The notes: generated from the letters alone by a model not told the origin. Counted from the first letter of the stretch, positions 1 through 8,102 are shown. The stretch: DNA of 64,000 nucleotides from Bacillus solitudinis (GCF_002797395.1 NZ_KZ454943.1:4070838-4134837), one strand, 5' to 3'. A program made the numbers and translations.

Positions 1-64
1 GTGTATTTTAAATTTTATAGAAAAAGAATTATTTTTATATAGTCCAAAAAACTATGTAATTGGC

Positions 65-98
65 TGACTAACTGACAGAACAAGAGTTAAACAAGAAG
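65..98 (+). repeat. Degenerate array-repeat core
   Basis: The stretch begins GACTAACTGACAG and ends GTTAAACAAGAAG. It fits one worn core of the array repeat. It may be the downstream end of a site whose other half has decayed. Confidence 0.4.
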
Positions 99-140
99 GT
101 AGACATGAATATAAAGGAGGATATGTTTTGATCTCAGATT

Positions 141-250
141 GTGAAGATATGTACTTAAACAAACGGTGCATTCCTTAAACAAGGGATGCTTTTTCCATGT
201 CAATGAAAAGGAAATTAATGTTAAACTAAAGAGGCAGGATAGTTGAAGAA
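141..250 (+). repeat. Array repeat site, two cores
   Basis: Core 1 (155-182) reads TTAAACAAACGGTGC, then a hairpin with stem GCATTCC / GGATGC (168-189) whose loop carries TTAAACAAG, then a T-run. Core 2 (221-250) reads TTAAACTAAAGAGGCAGG and ends AGTTGAAGAA. A GTGAAGATATGTAC motif (141-154) precedes core 1, as at about ten other sites. It sits directly upstream of the nucleotidyltransferase gene. Confidence 0.85.
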
Positions 251-290
251 TTGTAAAAATTTCTAAAACGATTTCAAGGAGCGATAACTT

Positions 291-710
291 TTGGAAATTA
301 AAAAGAAGGCAGATTTACTTCTGGAAAATTTTAAGGAATGGTCCGAGCAACAAACACATATAAAAGGTGTGGCAGTTGTGGGTTCATTTGCAAGAGGTGA
401 CTTTCACTCAAATTCAGATGTTGATTTAACTATTATTTCTTCAAATAAAGACCTTACTTTAGATATTATTAAAAACGAATTTAATTTCGATAATATTGAG
501 AGTAGTACACTTGAAGAATGGGGGATTTTGACCTCTCTAAGAATCTTCTATGGTAATGGCTTAGAGGTAGAATACGGGGTTGTAACAGACCAGTGGGTTA
601 AAGAGCCACTTGATGAAGGAACGAAGAATGTGGTTAAAAATGGCTTTAAGGTCGTAACTGAAAAAGAAGATATATTCTACAGTGTAAGAATGTTTCTAAA
701 TAAATTGTAG
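291..710 (+). CDS. Nucleotidyltransferase-domain protein (MNT/KNTase-like)
   Basis: A 139-residue protein of the polymerase-beta nucleotidyltransferase superfamily. The signature GSFARGDFHSNSDVD (residues 32-46) holds the GS motif and the metal-binding DxD pair. The fold normally transfers an NMP group to an antibiotic, protein or tRNA, but the acceptor here is unknown. The TTG start at 291 follows AAGGAGCG at a good distance. The protein has only the catalytic domain and lacks the helical acceptor domain of full kanamycin nucleotidyltransferases. It resembles the MNT half of HEPN/MNT toxin-antitoxin pairs, but no HEPN partner is adjacent. It is the first gene of the array, between two repeat sites. 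Confidence 0.8.
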   Translation: MEIKKKADLLLENFKEWSEQQTHIKGVAVVGSFARGDFHSNSDVDLTIISSNKDLTLDIIKNEFNFDNIESSTLEEWGILTSLRIFYGNGLEVEYGVVTDQWVKEPLDEGTKNVVKNGFKVVTEKEDIFYSVRMFLNKL

Positions 711-783
711 CCCAATTTTTCAACTATAGAGTGCTATGCTTCAAAATGAAGTTCACCTTTTTTCTTTTTCTACAAGAAAGATT

Positions 784-948
784 GTGAAATATTGTACTTA
801 AACTATCGGGAGCATTACTTGAACAACAGGAGCAGCCATATGTGATTGCTCCTGTTTCTGATATTCTTCAACTATTGACGCAGAATAGTACAAGAAAAGG
901 TTATAGCTTTGCTTGTTGAAGTAAAAGCTGGTTAGTTAAACAAAGAAT
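784..948 (+). repeat. Array repeat site with an extra core
   Basis: GTGAAATATTGTACTTAAAC precedes core 1 (TATCGGGAGC). A strong hairpin AGGAGCA / TGCTCCT follows (829-852), then core 2 (CTTCAACTATTGACGCAG, about 865-899). A third core (915-947) reads TTGAAGTAAAAGCTGG and ends AGTTAAACAAAG. Nothing recognisable lies between this and the convergent transporter gene except a short inverted repeat. Confidence 0.75.
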
Positions 949-1039
949 TTGAAACTTTATTTTAAAATGAATGTCTAATTAAAAAAGGGGGTATTTTGAA
1001 AAAGTTGGAATAATTTTGGTATCTTTATTGCTATTATTG

Positions 1040-1062
1040 GAAGGGCAGGAAACCTGTCCTTC
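1040..1062. terminator. Inverted repeat, likely transcription terminator
   Basis: GAAGGGCAGG, loop AAA, CCTGTCCTTC form a 10-bp stem with one G-T pair. It lies 8 bp beyond the stop of the minus-strand transporter. The T-run is weak on both strands, so function is likely but not certain. Confidence 0.45.
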
Positions 1063-1069
1063 TCTTCTA

Positions 1070-2440
1070 TTATAATAAAAGGTAGGCAACAAGTGTTCCG
1101 ACGATCCACAAGCCGATTGCGAAAGGCATATTTTGTATAGTAATACGGTATGGGCTTTGCTCCGTACCCATGGCTGTTAATGTGACGAGCAATCCGTACG
1201 TACCGACTGTGAATGTTGCTACAGAGCCAGTTATGAGAACAAGTGTGATACTCACAGGATTCATAACTTCCAACAAAGGTGTAATGATTCCTGTTAATAT
1301 TCCTACTGTCGCAATTGGGTGAACTCCGAACATACTAAGTAAAACAAAGATAGCTTGAATCAAAAATAAGACGAGCATTGGATAATCCGATACAAAAGAT
1401 AGTGGCTTTTGAATCACCGCTAAAAAGGATGTATCTCCTAAACTAGTAGAAAATAAGGAAAGCCCGATAAACAATACGATAAAATTCTGCATGGTATTTG
1501 TTTTTGTTTTCCAATTATTCCATCCAATTGTCCAAAAACTTCTCCGTCTTTTCATTAGTAACGACCAAATGAAAGCAAATGGGAAAATAATAATGGTAAC
1601 GGTTAAAATAAAGTTTAAATGAATCAGATTTCCAATCAATACAACAAGTGTCAGGAATAAGATAAGTGCAAAGACGAACTGAATCATTTTTTTCGTTATT
1701 TCCTTTTTATTGATTTTTGGCTGTTGGTCAACTCCCACATCTTCGAATGTGTACTTTTTATAATACAAGCGTCCAAAAACGGAATCTAATAGATAGGCAA
1801 CAACCGCGATAAAAACGAGCCATGGCAAGATGGTTACATAATCAACCCCTGTGGCAAATAGCGATACTGCGACCATAATCTCCAACGGACTCCACAGCAG
1901 GGCTAATGAGTAGCCTCTGAGGGATGCAGTTGTGATAAATGAATTTCGAATCTCTTTACTAAAAGAAGACAACGTGTTCTTCAGTACATCTTGTGAAATG
2001 GTGGCAGCGGATAAATTTAAAAAAGCTGCAAGTATATGTGTAGTTAGCGAACTACGCGGATACAGCTTACCGAGATCTGCGACATTCACTTTCATAAGTA
2101 GATTCAAATTCCGATCAAATCTTCCACTTCGCACAATACTGTTCATCCAAGGAAGCATGGCTAAAAGTGTTAATAATGATAAATTCGAGGTTAATATACT
2201 AGGAATAATGTGAAAAGACTGACCGGTTGTAAAGAATAAATATCCTCCTATGAATAAAAACGAACCTCCAAGAATCTTAAAAAGACGTGATGCCAATGGG
2301 AATGACACAAATAACATGAGAATAGCAAATATGCCCACTATGTAATTTATAATCTCGTTTTCCATAAAGACATTAATGGTATGGAGTAAGAATACGAACG
2401 AATAAAAAATATAAAGATAGCGGAATAATGAATGTTTCAT
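1070..2440 (-). CDS. Multi-pass membrane transporter, ion-transporter-like
   Basis: A 456-residue, very hydrophobic protein with about 12 predicted membrane segments and a basic cytoplasmic loop near residues 235-255 (KINKKEITKKMIQ). Two halves with re-entrant-like stretches (for example LFGVHPIATVGILTG-type sequence near residue 375) suggest the ion-transporter superfamily of anion or Na+-coupled carriers. I cannot name the substrate. The ATG start at 2440 has GGAGGC just upstream. It is one of the few minus-strand genes in the array, has its own promoter region and no repeat core at its start, so it may be older chromosomal sequence. Confidence 0.6.
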   Translation of the reverse strand: MKHSLFRYLYIFYSFVFLLHTINVFMENEIINYIVGIFAILMLFVSFPLASRLFKILGGSFLFIGGYLFFTTGQSFHIIPSILTSNLSLLTLLAMLPWMNSIVRSGRFDRNLNLLMKVNVADLGKLYPRSSLTTHILAAFLNLSAATISQDVLKNTLSSFSKEIRNSFITTASLRGYSLALLWSPLEIMVAVSLFATGVDYVTILPWLVFIAVVAYLLDSVFGRLYYKKYTFEDVGVDQQPKINKKEITKKMIQFVFALILFLTLVVLIGNLIHLNFILTVTIIIFPFAFIWSLLMKRRRSFWTIGWNNWKTKTNTMQNFIVLFIGLSLFSTSLGDTSFLAVIQKPLSFVSDYPMLVLFLIQAIFVLLSMFGVHPIATVGILTGIITPLLEVMNPVSITLVLITGSVATFTVGTYGLLVTLTAMGTEQSPYRITIQNMPFAIGLWIVGTLVAYLLL

Positions 2441-2490
2441 TTTTGCCTCCTTCGCTGATGTAATAATTAAACATTCAAATTATAGCATAG

Positions 2491-2772
2491 GTGGAAAAAA
2501 ACAGTGTAATGTTTTTAAACAAATTATATTACCCTTCTCTTCCGATAGATGGTATATCGGCAAAAGAAGCAATTGCTAAACTAAAAGAATCGGACAATAA
2601 AATAGCTGAAATTGCAGTAGAAGGCGATTCTATTTGGTACATCACAAGTAGTGAGAATAAAGGCATTTTGCTGCATTTTTATCAGGTTGAAGGAGAACAC
2701 TGGAACAATCAAATTTTGTTCAGAAATTATTTAAGAAGTAATCCTGATGTTTCAAAAGAATATCATCAATGA
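2491..2772 (+). pseudogene. GrpB-like gene fragment, 5' part, cut by IS110 relic
   Basis: A 93-codon open frame from GTG. Its last third (LHFYQ then ILFRNYLRSNPDVSKEYHQ) matches the conserved end of GrpB/UPF0157 proteins; compare the intact gene at 14902, which has HLHIFQ and NFKEYLIKHPEEAKSY. The first 50 residues do not look like GrpB and no good ribosome site is present, so the 5' end is probably also rearranged. Reading stops exactly where IS110 sequence begins, and a plausible continuation lies on the far side of the relic (3421-3507). Confidence 0.55.
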
Positions 2773-3269
2773 CTCAGTAAATGACTCTGATATAGTGTCT
2801 TTTGAAATGGATTTCGCGCAGCTGCTGCCTTTAGTTTTTGAGACTTTTCTTCTGCCCATCTTTTCGAACGACTTTTACATAATTCCTTTATTCTATTAGC
2901 CAACGTATCCTCACTATCTGCTAAAATATCTTCTGATGCTGGGTACTCTTGTAGAATACGTAAAGACACAAGAGAACATAAGTCACCAAAAACGCCTCTG
3001 TATTCAGGAAATATTTGTTCTAGCACTGCTTGAAATTGTAGTTTTGTTTGGACGTACATTCCTGTAATATTCTCAAGTTGTCTTGTAAGATTACGAAGGT
3101 TCAAGAGTTGAATCCCCCGTTTCTTGTATGGCTCTAAATCCTCTTTGTAGTAAAGCTCGCAAAGACGATAGGAATCAATGGCATCCGTTTTTACTTTTCG
3201 TAAACCTCCTAGTAGTATCATAGCTTCGCTTGTTATACGAGATCTTATGTCAGTCCCAACCAGCCTCAA
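2766..3269 (-). pseudogene. IS110-family transposase, internally deleted and truncated
   Basis: A 167-codon remnant. Residues 24-166 align with residues about 104-237 of the intact transposase at 3747-4982 (LRKVKTDA, EPYKKRG, LLNLRNLTRQ, FPEYRGVFGDL). The first 23 codons are read from what is non-coding leader in the intact copy, so a deletion joined the leader to codon ~104 and removed the N-terminal catalytic acidic residues. The C-terminal serine-bearing domain is missing after QSHLLS. The product cannot be active. Confidence 0.85.
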
Positions 3270-3420
3270 ACATGTTTCTACCAGTAGGGGGTGAACGGTT
3301 TACTTGACGGGATCTAAGTCCCACGGGTGCTTACGTTCTACCCTGGCTACTGCTATAATAAGACCATATAAAAAAAGGTCAACCAGAAATATTTAGCATT
3401 CTGGCTAACCTTATAATACG
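2771..3420 (-). mobile_element. IS110-family element relic (copy A)
   Basis: Contains the deleted transposase and an almost full left-end non-coding region (about 3225-3420) parallel to that of the intact copy at 4983-5236. It includes the subterminal inverted repeat GGTCAACCAGA / TCTGGCTAACC (3378-3413). The right boundary is set where similarity to the intact copy ends (TTATAATACGAAG). The left boundary is a deletion point. It interrupts a GrpB-like frame and is not flanked by repeat cores, so local rearrangement after insertion is likely. Confidence 0.75.
3285..3345 (-). ncRNA. Candidate IS110 bridge-RNA target loop (copy A)
   Basis: An outer stem GAACG (3293-3297) / CGTTC (3334-3338) encloses an inner hairpin GGGA / TCCC. 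The two internal-loop strands read, on the + strand, GTTTACTTGAC and ACGGGTGCT. Read as left and right target guides in the IS110 bridge-RNA model, they specify the + strand target AAGTAAACGGGTGCT, which is the upstream array-repeat core. The structure was worked out by eye; the transcript ends are unknown. Confidence 0.5.
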
Positions 3421-3507
3421 AAGGAATTTAAAGGTAAAGATAAGCCGAGCTATATTATAAATAAACTAGATGAATTGCTTAATTTTAAGGTGCTTTTTAA
3501 AGGTTAA
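3421..3507 (+). pseudogene. GrpB-like gene fragment, 3' tail
   Basis: An open frame of 28 codons (KEFKGKDKPSYIINKLDEL...) ends at TAA 3505. It looks like the C-terminal helix of a GrpB-like protein and could continue the frame broken at 2772. This rests on position and on the lysine-rich helix only. Confidence 0.35.
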
Positions 3508-3521
3508 ATAAATCAACAAAC

Positions 3522-3613
3522 TGTTGCACTTCTGCAATAAAGCGGGAATGCTTTTTCTTGAAAACAGCAAAAGGAAATTAATGTTAAAATGAATATGAAG
3601 TTGTTAAGCTAAA
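3522..3613 (+). repeat. Array repeat site, upstream part, split by IS110
   Basis: GTTGCACTTCTGCAATAAAG, then GGGAATGCTTTTTC, then the spacer AAAGGAAATTAATG shared with the sites at 141, 20282 and 21549. The site stops at TTGTTAAGCTAAA, half-way through core 2. The other half (AGAGGCAGAAGAGTTGTAG) is found at 5237-5254, after the IS110 element. Confidence 0.75.
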
Positions 3614-3746
3614 CCAGCTAATAGTTTGTCAATATTTTTCAATAAAAAAGTTTAAATGCAAATGATATACTAAAAATGAGTACACTAAATAACCTACCAT
3701 TTCTCAGCACTTGGAAGGTTTTGGACTATTTAGCTAGACGTAGTGA

Positions 3747-4982
3747 TTATACTACATCTTGGAATAATGTGTTGCTTTTTAACAGGGCAAAAATCCAATG
3801 TAAGAGCTTATTTACACAAGCAATGACAGCCACTTTGAAAGGCTTTCCTTCATCACGTTTCTTGTCGTAGAACTCACGTAATTTCTTATTACGAGGGATA
3901 ATTTCATCACTCGTTTTCTTCTTGCGACAGTCTCGAATTGCACACCTTACACCCATATATAATGCGTGCCGAAGCCTACTGGAACCACGTTTTGTAATCC
4001 GATTCTTAGTAGCTGTGAATTTACCAGATTCAAAAACGCTTGGATCTACTCCAGCGAATGCGACTAGCTTCTTAGGATGATCAAATCGATCGATTTCCCC
4101 AATCTCGGATATAATCGTTGCCGCGATCTTTTCTCCGATTCCAGGAATTGATTTGATAATGGTATATTCTTCAACTTCTTTCGCAAGGGCATCTATCTCT
4201 GACTCTAACGTTGATAGGTGCTCTTTGTATTGGAGAAGAATATTAATAAACATCCCCAGACTCAAAATATGACTCTGATAAACAGTTTTCTCAAATGGAT
4301 TACGCATAGCTGCAGCTCTGAGCTGTTCTGTTTTCTCACTTGCCCAAACCCTTGAACGACTCTTACAGAACTCATGAATGGTGCTTGTTAGGGTTTCATC
4401 ATCCGCATTTAATATATCCTCAGACGAAGGAAAGGTCCTTAGAGTTAATAGAGATACAATAGAGTATAAATCTCCAAACACACCTCTATACTCAGGGAAA
4501 ACCTGATCGAGAATGGCTTGAAACTGTAACTTTGTTTGAATGACAGTACCAGTAATGTTCTCATGTTGTCTTGTAAGATTACGTAAGTTTAATAGTTGGA
4601 CGCCTCGTTTTTTATAGGGTTCTAGTTCCTCTTTATAGAAAAGTTCGCACAATAGATAGGCATCAACTGCGTCAGTCTTTACCTTTCGTAAGCTAGAACT
4701 TTTGGCCTTATAAGAAATTAATGGATTAATAATAATTAATAGGTATCCACGCTCCTCAAGATAGTGAACGATAGGACTTTGATAATGTCCTGTTGCTTCT
4801 AGAATAACCGGAGGTTTCTTCCCAGTCTCAGCTTTCACTTCTTCAATAAATCGGACAAGATAATCTAGTCCTTCAAGAGTATGAGATACTTTAAAGCTCT
4901 TACGGTATGGTTTTCCCTTGTCTAAGAAAGCCTGAATCTGACTTTCTCCTTTTGATACATCCAGACCAATGACTGGATTCAT
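3747..4982 (-). CDS. IS110-family transposase (DEDD recombinase)
   Basis: A 411-residue, full-length transposase. The N-terminal RuvC-like DEDD domain shows GLDVSK (first Asp, residue 8), EATGHY (Glu near 62), and KTDAVDAYLLCE (Asp pair near 107-110). The C-terminal Transposase_20 domain shows SIPGIGEKIAA (near 280), FAGVDPSVFESGKF and TKRGSSRLRHALY, which supplies the catalytic serine. IS110 enzymes integrate using a bridge RNA made from the element's non-coding end. The ATG at 4982 follows AGGGGATATCG. No frameshift or stop is seen, so the enzyme is probably active. Confidence 0.93.
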   Translation of the reverse strand: MNPVIGLDVSKGESQIQAFLDKGKPYRKSFKVSHTLEGLDYLVRFIEEVKAETGKKPPVILEATGHYQSPIVHYLEERGYLLIIINPLISYKAKSSSLRKVKTDAVDAYLLCELFYKEELEPYKKRGVQLLNLRNLTRQHENITGTVIQTKLQFQAILDQVFPEYRGVFGDLYSIVSLLTLRTFPSSEDILNADDETLTSTIHEFCKSRSRVWASEKTEQLRAAAMRNPFEKTVYQSHILSLGMFINILLQYKEHLSTLESEIDALAKEVEEYTIIKSIPGIGEKIAATIISEIGEIDRFDHPKKLVAFAGVDPSVFESGKFTATKNRITKRGSSRLRHALYMGVRCAIRDCRKKKTSDEIIPRNKKLREFYDKKRDEGKPFKVAVIACVNKLLHWIFALLKSNTLFQDVV

Positions 4983-5019
4983 TCGATATCCCCTCCAAAA
5001 GATATATTAACCGGTACCC

Positions 5020-5190
5020 CTAATCCTTCTTGCAGTATCACAGCTTCGCTTGTTATACGAGATCTACGTCCCAACCAGCCTCAATCATGTTTCTACAAGT
5101 AGGGGGCAAACTGTTTAGCTGACGGGATCAAGTCCCACGGGCAGTTACGTTTTACCCCGGCTACCGTTATAATAAGACCATATTAAAAAA
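5020..5190 (-). ncRNA. Candidate IS110 bridge RNA (copy B)
   Basis: The non-coding left end of the element. A stem AACTG (5109-5113) / CAGTT (5142-5146) encloses the hairpin GGGA / TCCC (5124-5136). The loop strands on the + strand are TTTAGCTGAC and ACGGGCAGTT. In the bridge-RNA model they specify the target CAGCTAAACGGGCAGTT. The element's reconstructed insertion site is AGCTAAAGAGGCAG, 12 of 14 positions equal. The donor loop was not resolved and the RNA ends are arbitrary. Confidence 0.55.
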
Positions 5191-5236
5191 GGTCAACCAG
5201 AAATATTTTCTTATCTGGCTGACCTTATAATACGAA

Positions 5237-5254
5237 GAGGCAGAAGAGTTGTAG
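5237..5254 (+). repeat. Array repeat core, downstream half, split by IS110
   Basis: AGAGGCAGAAGAGTTGTAG is the 3' half of the core whose 5' half ends at 3613. Confidence 0.7.
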
Positions 5255-5385
5255 ATAAAAGTATTTTTGTAAAGGGGGGCAGAATGAAAAAAGTTTAAAA
5301 ATAGTAATTTTTCCTTTAATTTGTACGATAGACTTATCCTTTGGATTTTCTCTATTAATTTCGATTTTAATAGGAGATGTAGTAT

Positions 5386-5919
5386 TTGTTAGACCAAGAA
5401 TTTATTCATAATTGGGCAACCGTTTTTCTTATTATTTATGTAATCTATGACCTTATTCGTAATAGAAAAATAGGGCGTACATTACTGGGGAAATTTGTTT
5501 TTTATAGCTTTCTGTATTACCTAATTAATGTAATAAAATTAACTCTCTTTCCAATTCCACTGGACTTTTTGAAGATACCAGTTTCAGTTCAGTTAATTCC
5601 GTTTTATTTTATAATTGACTGGGTTAATAGCGGGTATATCGGAAGGGCATATATAGAAAATTTCATATTATTATTGCCATTAGGTTTATACTTACCATTA
5701 CTATTTGCACGTTATAAAAATATAAAATTAACAGTTCTTGTAGCCTTTTGGGTAACATTTTCAATTGAGTTTATGCAATTAATTCTGGGTTTCACAATTG
5801 GTTTACATAGAATGTTTAATATAGATGACATTATTTTAAACACAATGGGAGCAATAGTTGGTTATGCAATCTATAAACTAATATCTGTTTTTATTAAAAT
5901 TAACAATAATATTAAATAA
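5386..5919 (+). CDS. VanZ family membrane protein (paralogue 1)
   Basis: A 177-residue protein with about five membrane segments. The VanZ pattern is clear: VQLIPF in the first half, ENFILLLPLGLYLPLLF in the middle, then SIEFMQLILG and FNIDDIILNTMGAIVGY near the end. VanZ gives low-level teicoplanin resistance in enterococci, but most chromosomal homologues have no known role. The TTG start at 5386 is preceded by TAGGAGATG. Two more VanZ genes (11285 and 20402) sit in the same array, each between repeat sites. Confidence 0.85.
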   Translation: MLDQEFIHNWATVFLIIYVIYDLIRNRKIGRTLLGKFVFYSFLYYLINVIKLTLFPIPLDFLKIPVSVQLIPFYFIIDWVNSGYIGRAYIENFILLLPLGLYLPLLFARYKNIKLTVLVAFWVTFSIEFMQLILGFTIGLHRMFNIDDIILNTMGAIVGYAIYKLISVFIKINNNIK

Positions 5920-5935
5920 GTAATCGCATTAGAAA

Positions 5936-6100
5936 AATGCACTTAAAGTAGCGGGATCAATTTTTCTGATACTGTTCGCCTTTTTGACTTTTTAGATAAG
6001 ATTGTGAAATGTTGTACTTCACTAACGGATAGCATTCCTTCAACAAGGGTTGCACCCGTTTGTTTATTGAAGTAAAGGAGCAGTTTAGTTAAAGTAGCAA
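5936..6100 (+). repeat. Array repeat sites, one partial and one full
   Basis: A partial unit at 5936-5990 (ACTTAAAGTAGCGGGATC) is followed by a full one. GTGAAATGTTGTACTTCAC leads into CTAACGGATAGC, loop TTCAACAAG, and core 2 TTGAAGTAAAGGAGCAG ending AGTTAAAGTAG. Two consecutive sites without a gene between suggest loss of a gene. Confidence 0.75.
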
Positions 6101-6190
6101 TGCTCAGAATTGTTTTATTTCTTGGTAGGAAGTAAGGCTCTTTTTGTTGAATAAATCACCTTAAAGAGATGAGTTGGAGGAGACAATAAA

Positions 6191-6634
6191 ATGGATAAAA
6201 ATTATGATGAGTATATTAACAATGCAATTGACTGGGCTAAAGGTCATCTGAATTCTAAAGAATATTGTTTTATTTGTTTGGCTTTTGTAGAGGATGCATT
6301 AGAAAGAAGTAATGACATTGAAATCTTTGGTGGAGATTTTGCAAAAGAATCCGCAGATTTATACGAGGCTAATAAGCAAACAGGTATACCTCCAAAAGGA
6401 ACCTTTGTTTTTTATGATTGCATAGGAGTAATTAATGGTGAACGAAAAAATTGGGGGCATGTAGGCTTATCTATTGGTAATGGAGAGGTTATTCATGCTT
6501 GGGATAAAGTAAGGATTAATAATTACCTTGATGTAGAAAAGTTAACTGCTGCTCCAGGTTGGGAAAAACCAAATTTTATTGGATGGGTTCCACTTGAACG
6601 TATTATGGTTGGGTTTCAAAGGAAAATTTATTAA
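6191..6634 (+). CDS. NlpC/P60- or CHAP-like cysteine hydrolase
   Basis: 147 residues with the order expected of a papain-fold peptidoglycan amidase or peptidase: YCFICLAFV (candidate nucleophile Cys 28 on the first helix), then WGHVGLSIGNGEVIHAWD (His near 91, followed by the strand that places the polar third residue). There is no signal peptide or membrane segment, so a cytoplasmic or effector-like role is more likely than wall remodelling. TTGGAGGAG precedes the ATG. It is a single gene between repeat sites. Confidence 0.65.
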   Translation: MDKNYDEYINNAIDWAKGHLNSKEYCFICLAFVEDALERSNDIEIFGGDFAKESADLYEANKQTGIPPKGTFVFYDCIGVINGERKNWGHVGLSIGNGEVIHAWDKVRINNYLDVEKLTAAPGWEKPNFIGWVPLERIMVGFQRKIY

Positions 6635-6646
6635 TGTTATAAAAGA

Positions 6647-6719
6647 ATGTGAAAAAATGTACTTAAACTAAAGCTTGAGTGGAATAACTGGAGTTGTCGT
6701 TGAGGCAGCGTCTTCTTGT
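6647..6719 (+). repeat. Array repeat site, variant
   Basis: GTGAAAAAATGTACTTAAAC, then TAAAGCTTGAGTGGAATAAC and a hairpin-like GGAGTTGTCGTTGAGGCAGC. The GAATGGAATA/GGAGTTATCG variant recurs at 9583, 16450 and 23515. The second core is missing. Confidence 0.6.
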
Positions 6720-6812
6720 AATGAACTAGATTATATTGTATACAGCATCATTGACGATGATTGGTCTAATGTTAAGAATCGTCTTGAAACGTTACTGACA
6801 AATTCCTATTAA
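6720..6812 (+). pseudogene. 3' fragment of a GNAT acetyltransferase gene
   Basis: An open frame without a start encodes DYIVYSIIDDDWSNVKNRLETL and stops at 6810. This is the typical last strand and helix of RimJ-type N-acetyltransferases; compare the end of the intact gene at 10170, which has SILDRDWEAVKRNF. It joins directly to repeat sequence, so recombination at the repeat probably removed the rest. Confidence 0.5.
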
Positions 6813-6825
6813 GTTATTCTTTGAA

Positions 6826-7084
6826 AGTGATTAGACTACATCTTGGAAAGTTGTCTTACTTTTTAAAAGAGCGTAAATCCATGTAAGAGCTTATTCACAC
6901 AGGCAATTACAGCTAAAAGGTTTTCCTTCCTCACACTTTTTATCATAAACAGCTTGCGCAAGGGCATCTATCTCTGACTCTAACTTTGATAGATGCTTTT
7001 TATATTGGAGAAAAATAGGAATAAACATCTCAAAATGTGGTTAGCTGCAGCTTTGAGCTGTGCTGCTTTTTCACTTGCCCAATT
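6826..7084 (-). mobile_element. IS110 relic (copy C, decayed)
   Basis: The relic matches dispersed blocks of copy B: the right end (GATTAGACTACATCTTGG), the last transposase codons, the part around codon 260-280 (GCAAGGGCATCTATCTC) and around codon 220-235. Internal deletions and frame breaks remove any coding capacity. Confidence 0.75.
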
Positions 7085-7225
7085 TTATGGGTGGGAATGT
7101 ATTAGGTTTTTATTCAAAAATAATGTATAATTTTATTTATTATCTAGCTAGGAGAAAGGAATACAACATTGATACTGCATAGTGGTAGTTTTTTTAACGA
7201 TTAAAAAAAGTAGGGGGAATTAAAA

Positions 7226-8053
7226 GTGGATATTTATTTCGAACCTTCATTTAAACTAAGAGAATTTTTCGAGACTAATAAGAGAAACTTTGAATCTACT
7301 TTGTTGGATGAAGCAGTAAACGTTAACCATAAGATCGATGAAATTCTAAAAATCGGTAATATAGATTTAGTTAATAATGCCCATAAGTTAATTGTTTATA
7401 TCATTAATAATGAAGATAATGATCTACAACTATTTGCGAAAAAGGAAGGGATAGCCTGGGCATCACACGCTATAGAACTAACCTTTAAGCTGGAATGGAT
7501 ACAAGCTATTCGTAGAACTTTATGGGTTTTTATACATAAGTATTATGATCTGTCTAATCAATATAGAATTTGCGATTTTTTTCATCTAGAAGCAGAGATA
7601 AATACTAGAGTAGACATGTTTTTAAATACATTTTTTATTAATTACTCTACATACAAGGATTCTTTGATTGATGCACAAAAAAAATTAGTTGAAAATCTGT
7701 CAGTTCCAATTATCCCAATAAATAATACTATTAGTATATTGCCATTAATTGGATCGATTGATAGTAATCGTATTAGTATTCTAAAGGAAAAAGTATTAAC
7801 AGAGGTATCAGAATTACGAATTCAAACGTTAATAATGGATCTTTCAGGAATTGCTAGCATGGAACAAGTTGTTACCTATGAACTTATAAAAATTATTAAT
7901 GGTATCTCAATGATGGGATGCTCAACTGTAATAACAGGATTACGAATGGAAGTCGCAAGAGATATAACGGAATCGGGAATCAACTTCAGTCCAGAAACTA
8001 AGAAATTAGGAACTTTGCAACAGGCACTAGATGAACACCTATTACACCACTAA
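7226..8053 (+). CDS. RsbR-like STAS-domain protein (stressosome type)
   Basis: 275 residues. The N-terminal helical domain (1-150) resembles the sensor part of RsbRD-like proteins. The C-terminal STAS domain (about 160-270) has the usual order: PIIPINNTISILPLIGSID, then LIMDLSGIASME in the position where RsbR has DITGVPxxD, then MGCSTVITGLR. RsbR proteins build the stressosome that controls sigma-B. The usual phosphorylatable Thr/Ser positions are only partly kept (LSGIAS), so phospho-control is uncertain. The GTG start at 7226 follows AGGGGGAATTAAAA. It is a solitary member without RsbS or RsbT. Confidence 0.75.
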   Translation: MDIYFEPSFKLREFFETNKRNFESTLLDEAVNVNHKIDEILKIGNIDLVNNAHKLIVYIINNEDNDLQLFAKKEGIAWASHAIELTFKLEWIQAIRRTLWVFIHKYYDLSNQYRICDFFHLEAEINTRVDMFLNTFFINYSTYKDSLIDAQKKLVENLSVPIIPINNTISILPLIGSIDSNRISILKEKVLTEVSELRIQTLIMDLSGIASMEQVVTYELIKIINGISMMGCSTVITGLRMEVARDITESGINFSPETKKLGTLQQALDEHLLHH

Positions 8054-8102
8054 ACAGCTGAACATTAAGTTTGGGGTATGTTTAAATCAAAAAAACTTAA
8101 AA

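Larger units (their letters stand above)
3614..5236 (-). mobile_element. IS110-family insertion sequence, apparently complete (copy B)
   Basis: The element is about 1.62 kb: a short right end (3614-3746), the transposase gene, and a 254-bp non-coding left end upstream of it. The subterminal inverted repeat GGTCAACCAGA / TCTGGCTGACC lies at 5191-5224. Removing it rejoins TTAAGCTAAA to GAGGCAGAAGAG, restoring an array-repeat core. The ends are inferred from that reconstruction and from similarity to copy A, and are good to a few bases. No long terminal inverted repeats or target duplication are seen, as expected for IS110. Confidence 0.85.

Noticed and set aside
1-42. C-terminal end of a gene running in from the left
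   Set aside because: A 13-codon open stretch to TAG is too short to support any call.
291-710. HEPN/MNT toxin-antitoxin system
   Set aside because: The MNT-like protein is present but no HEPN-type partner lies on either side.
1932-2213. Plus-strand frame inside the transporter gene
   Set aside because: Antisense shadow of a clear membrane-protein gene; no ribosome site.
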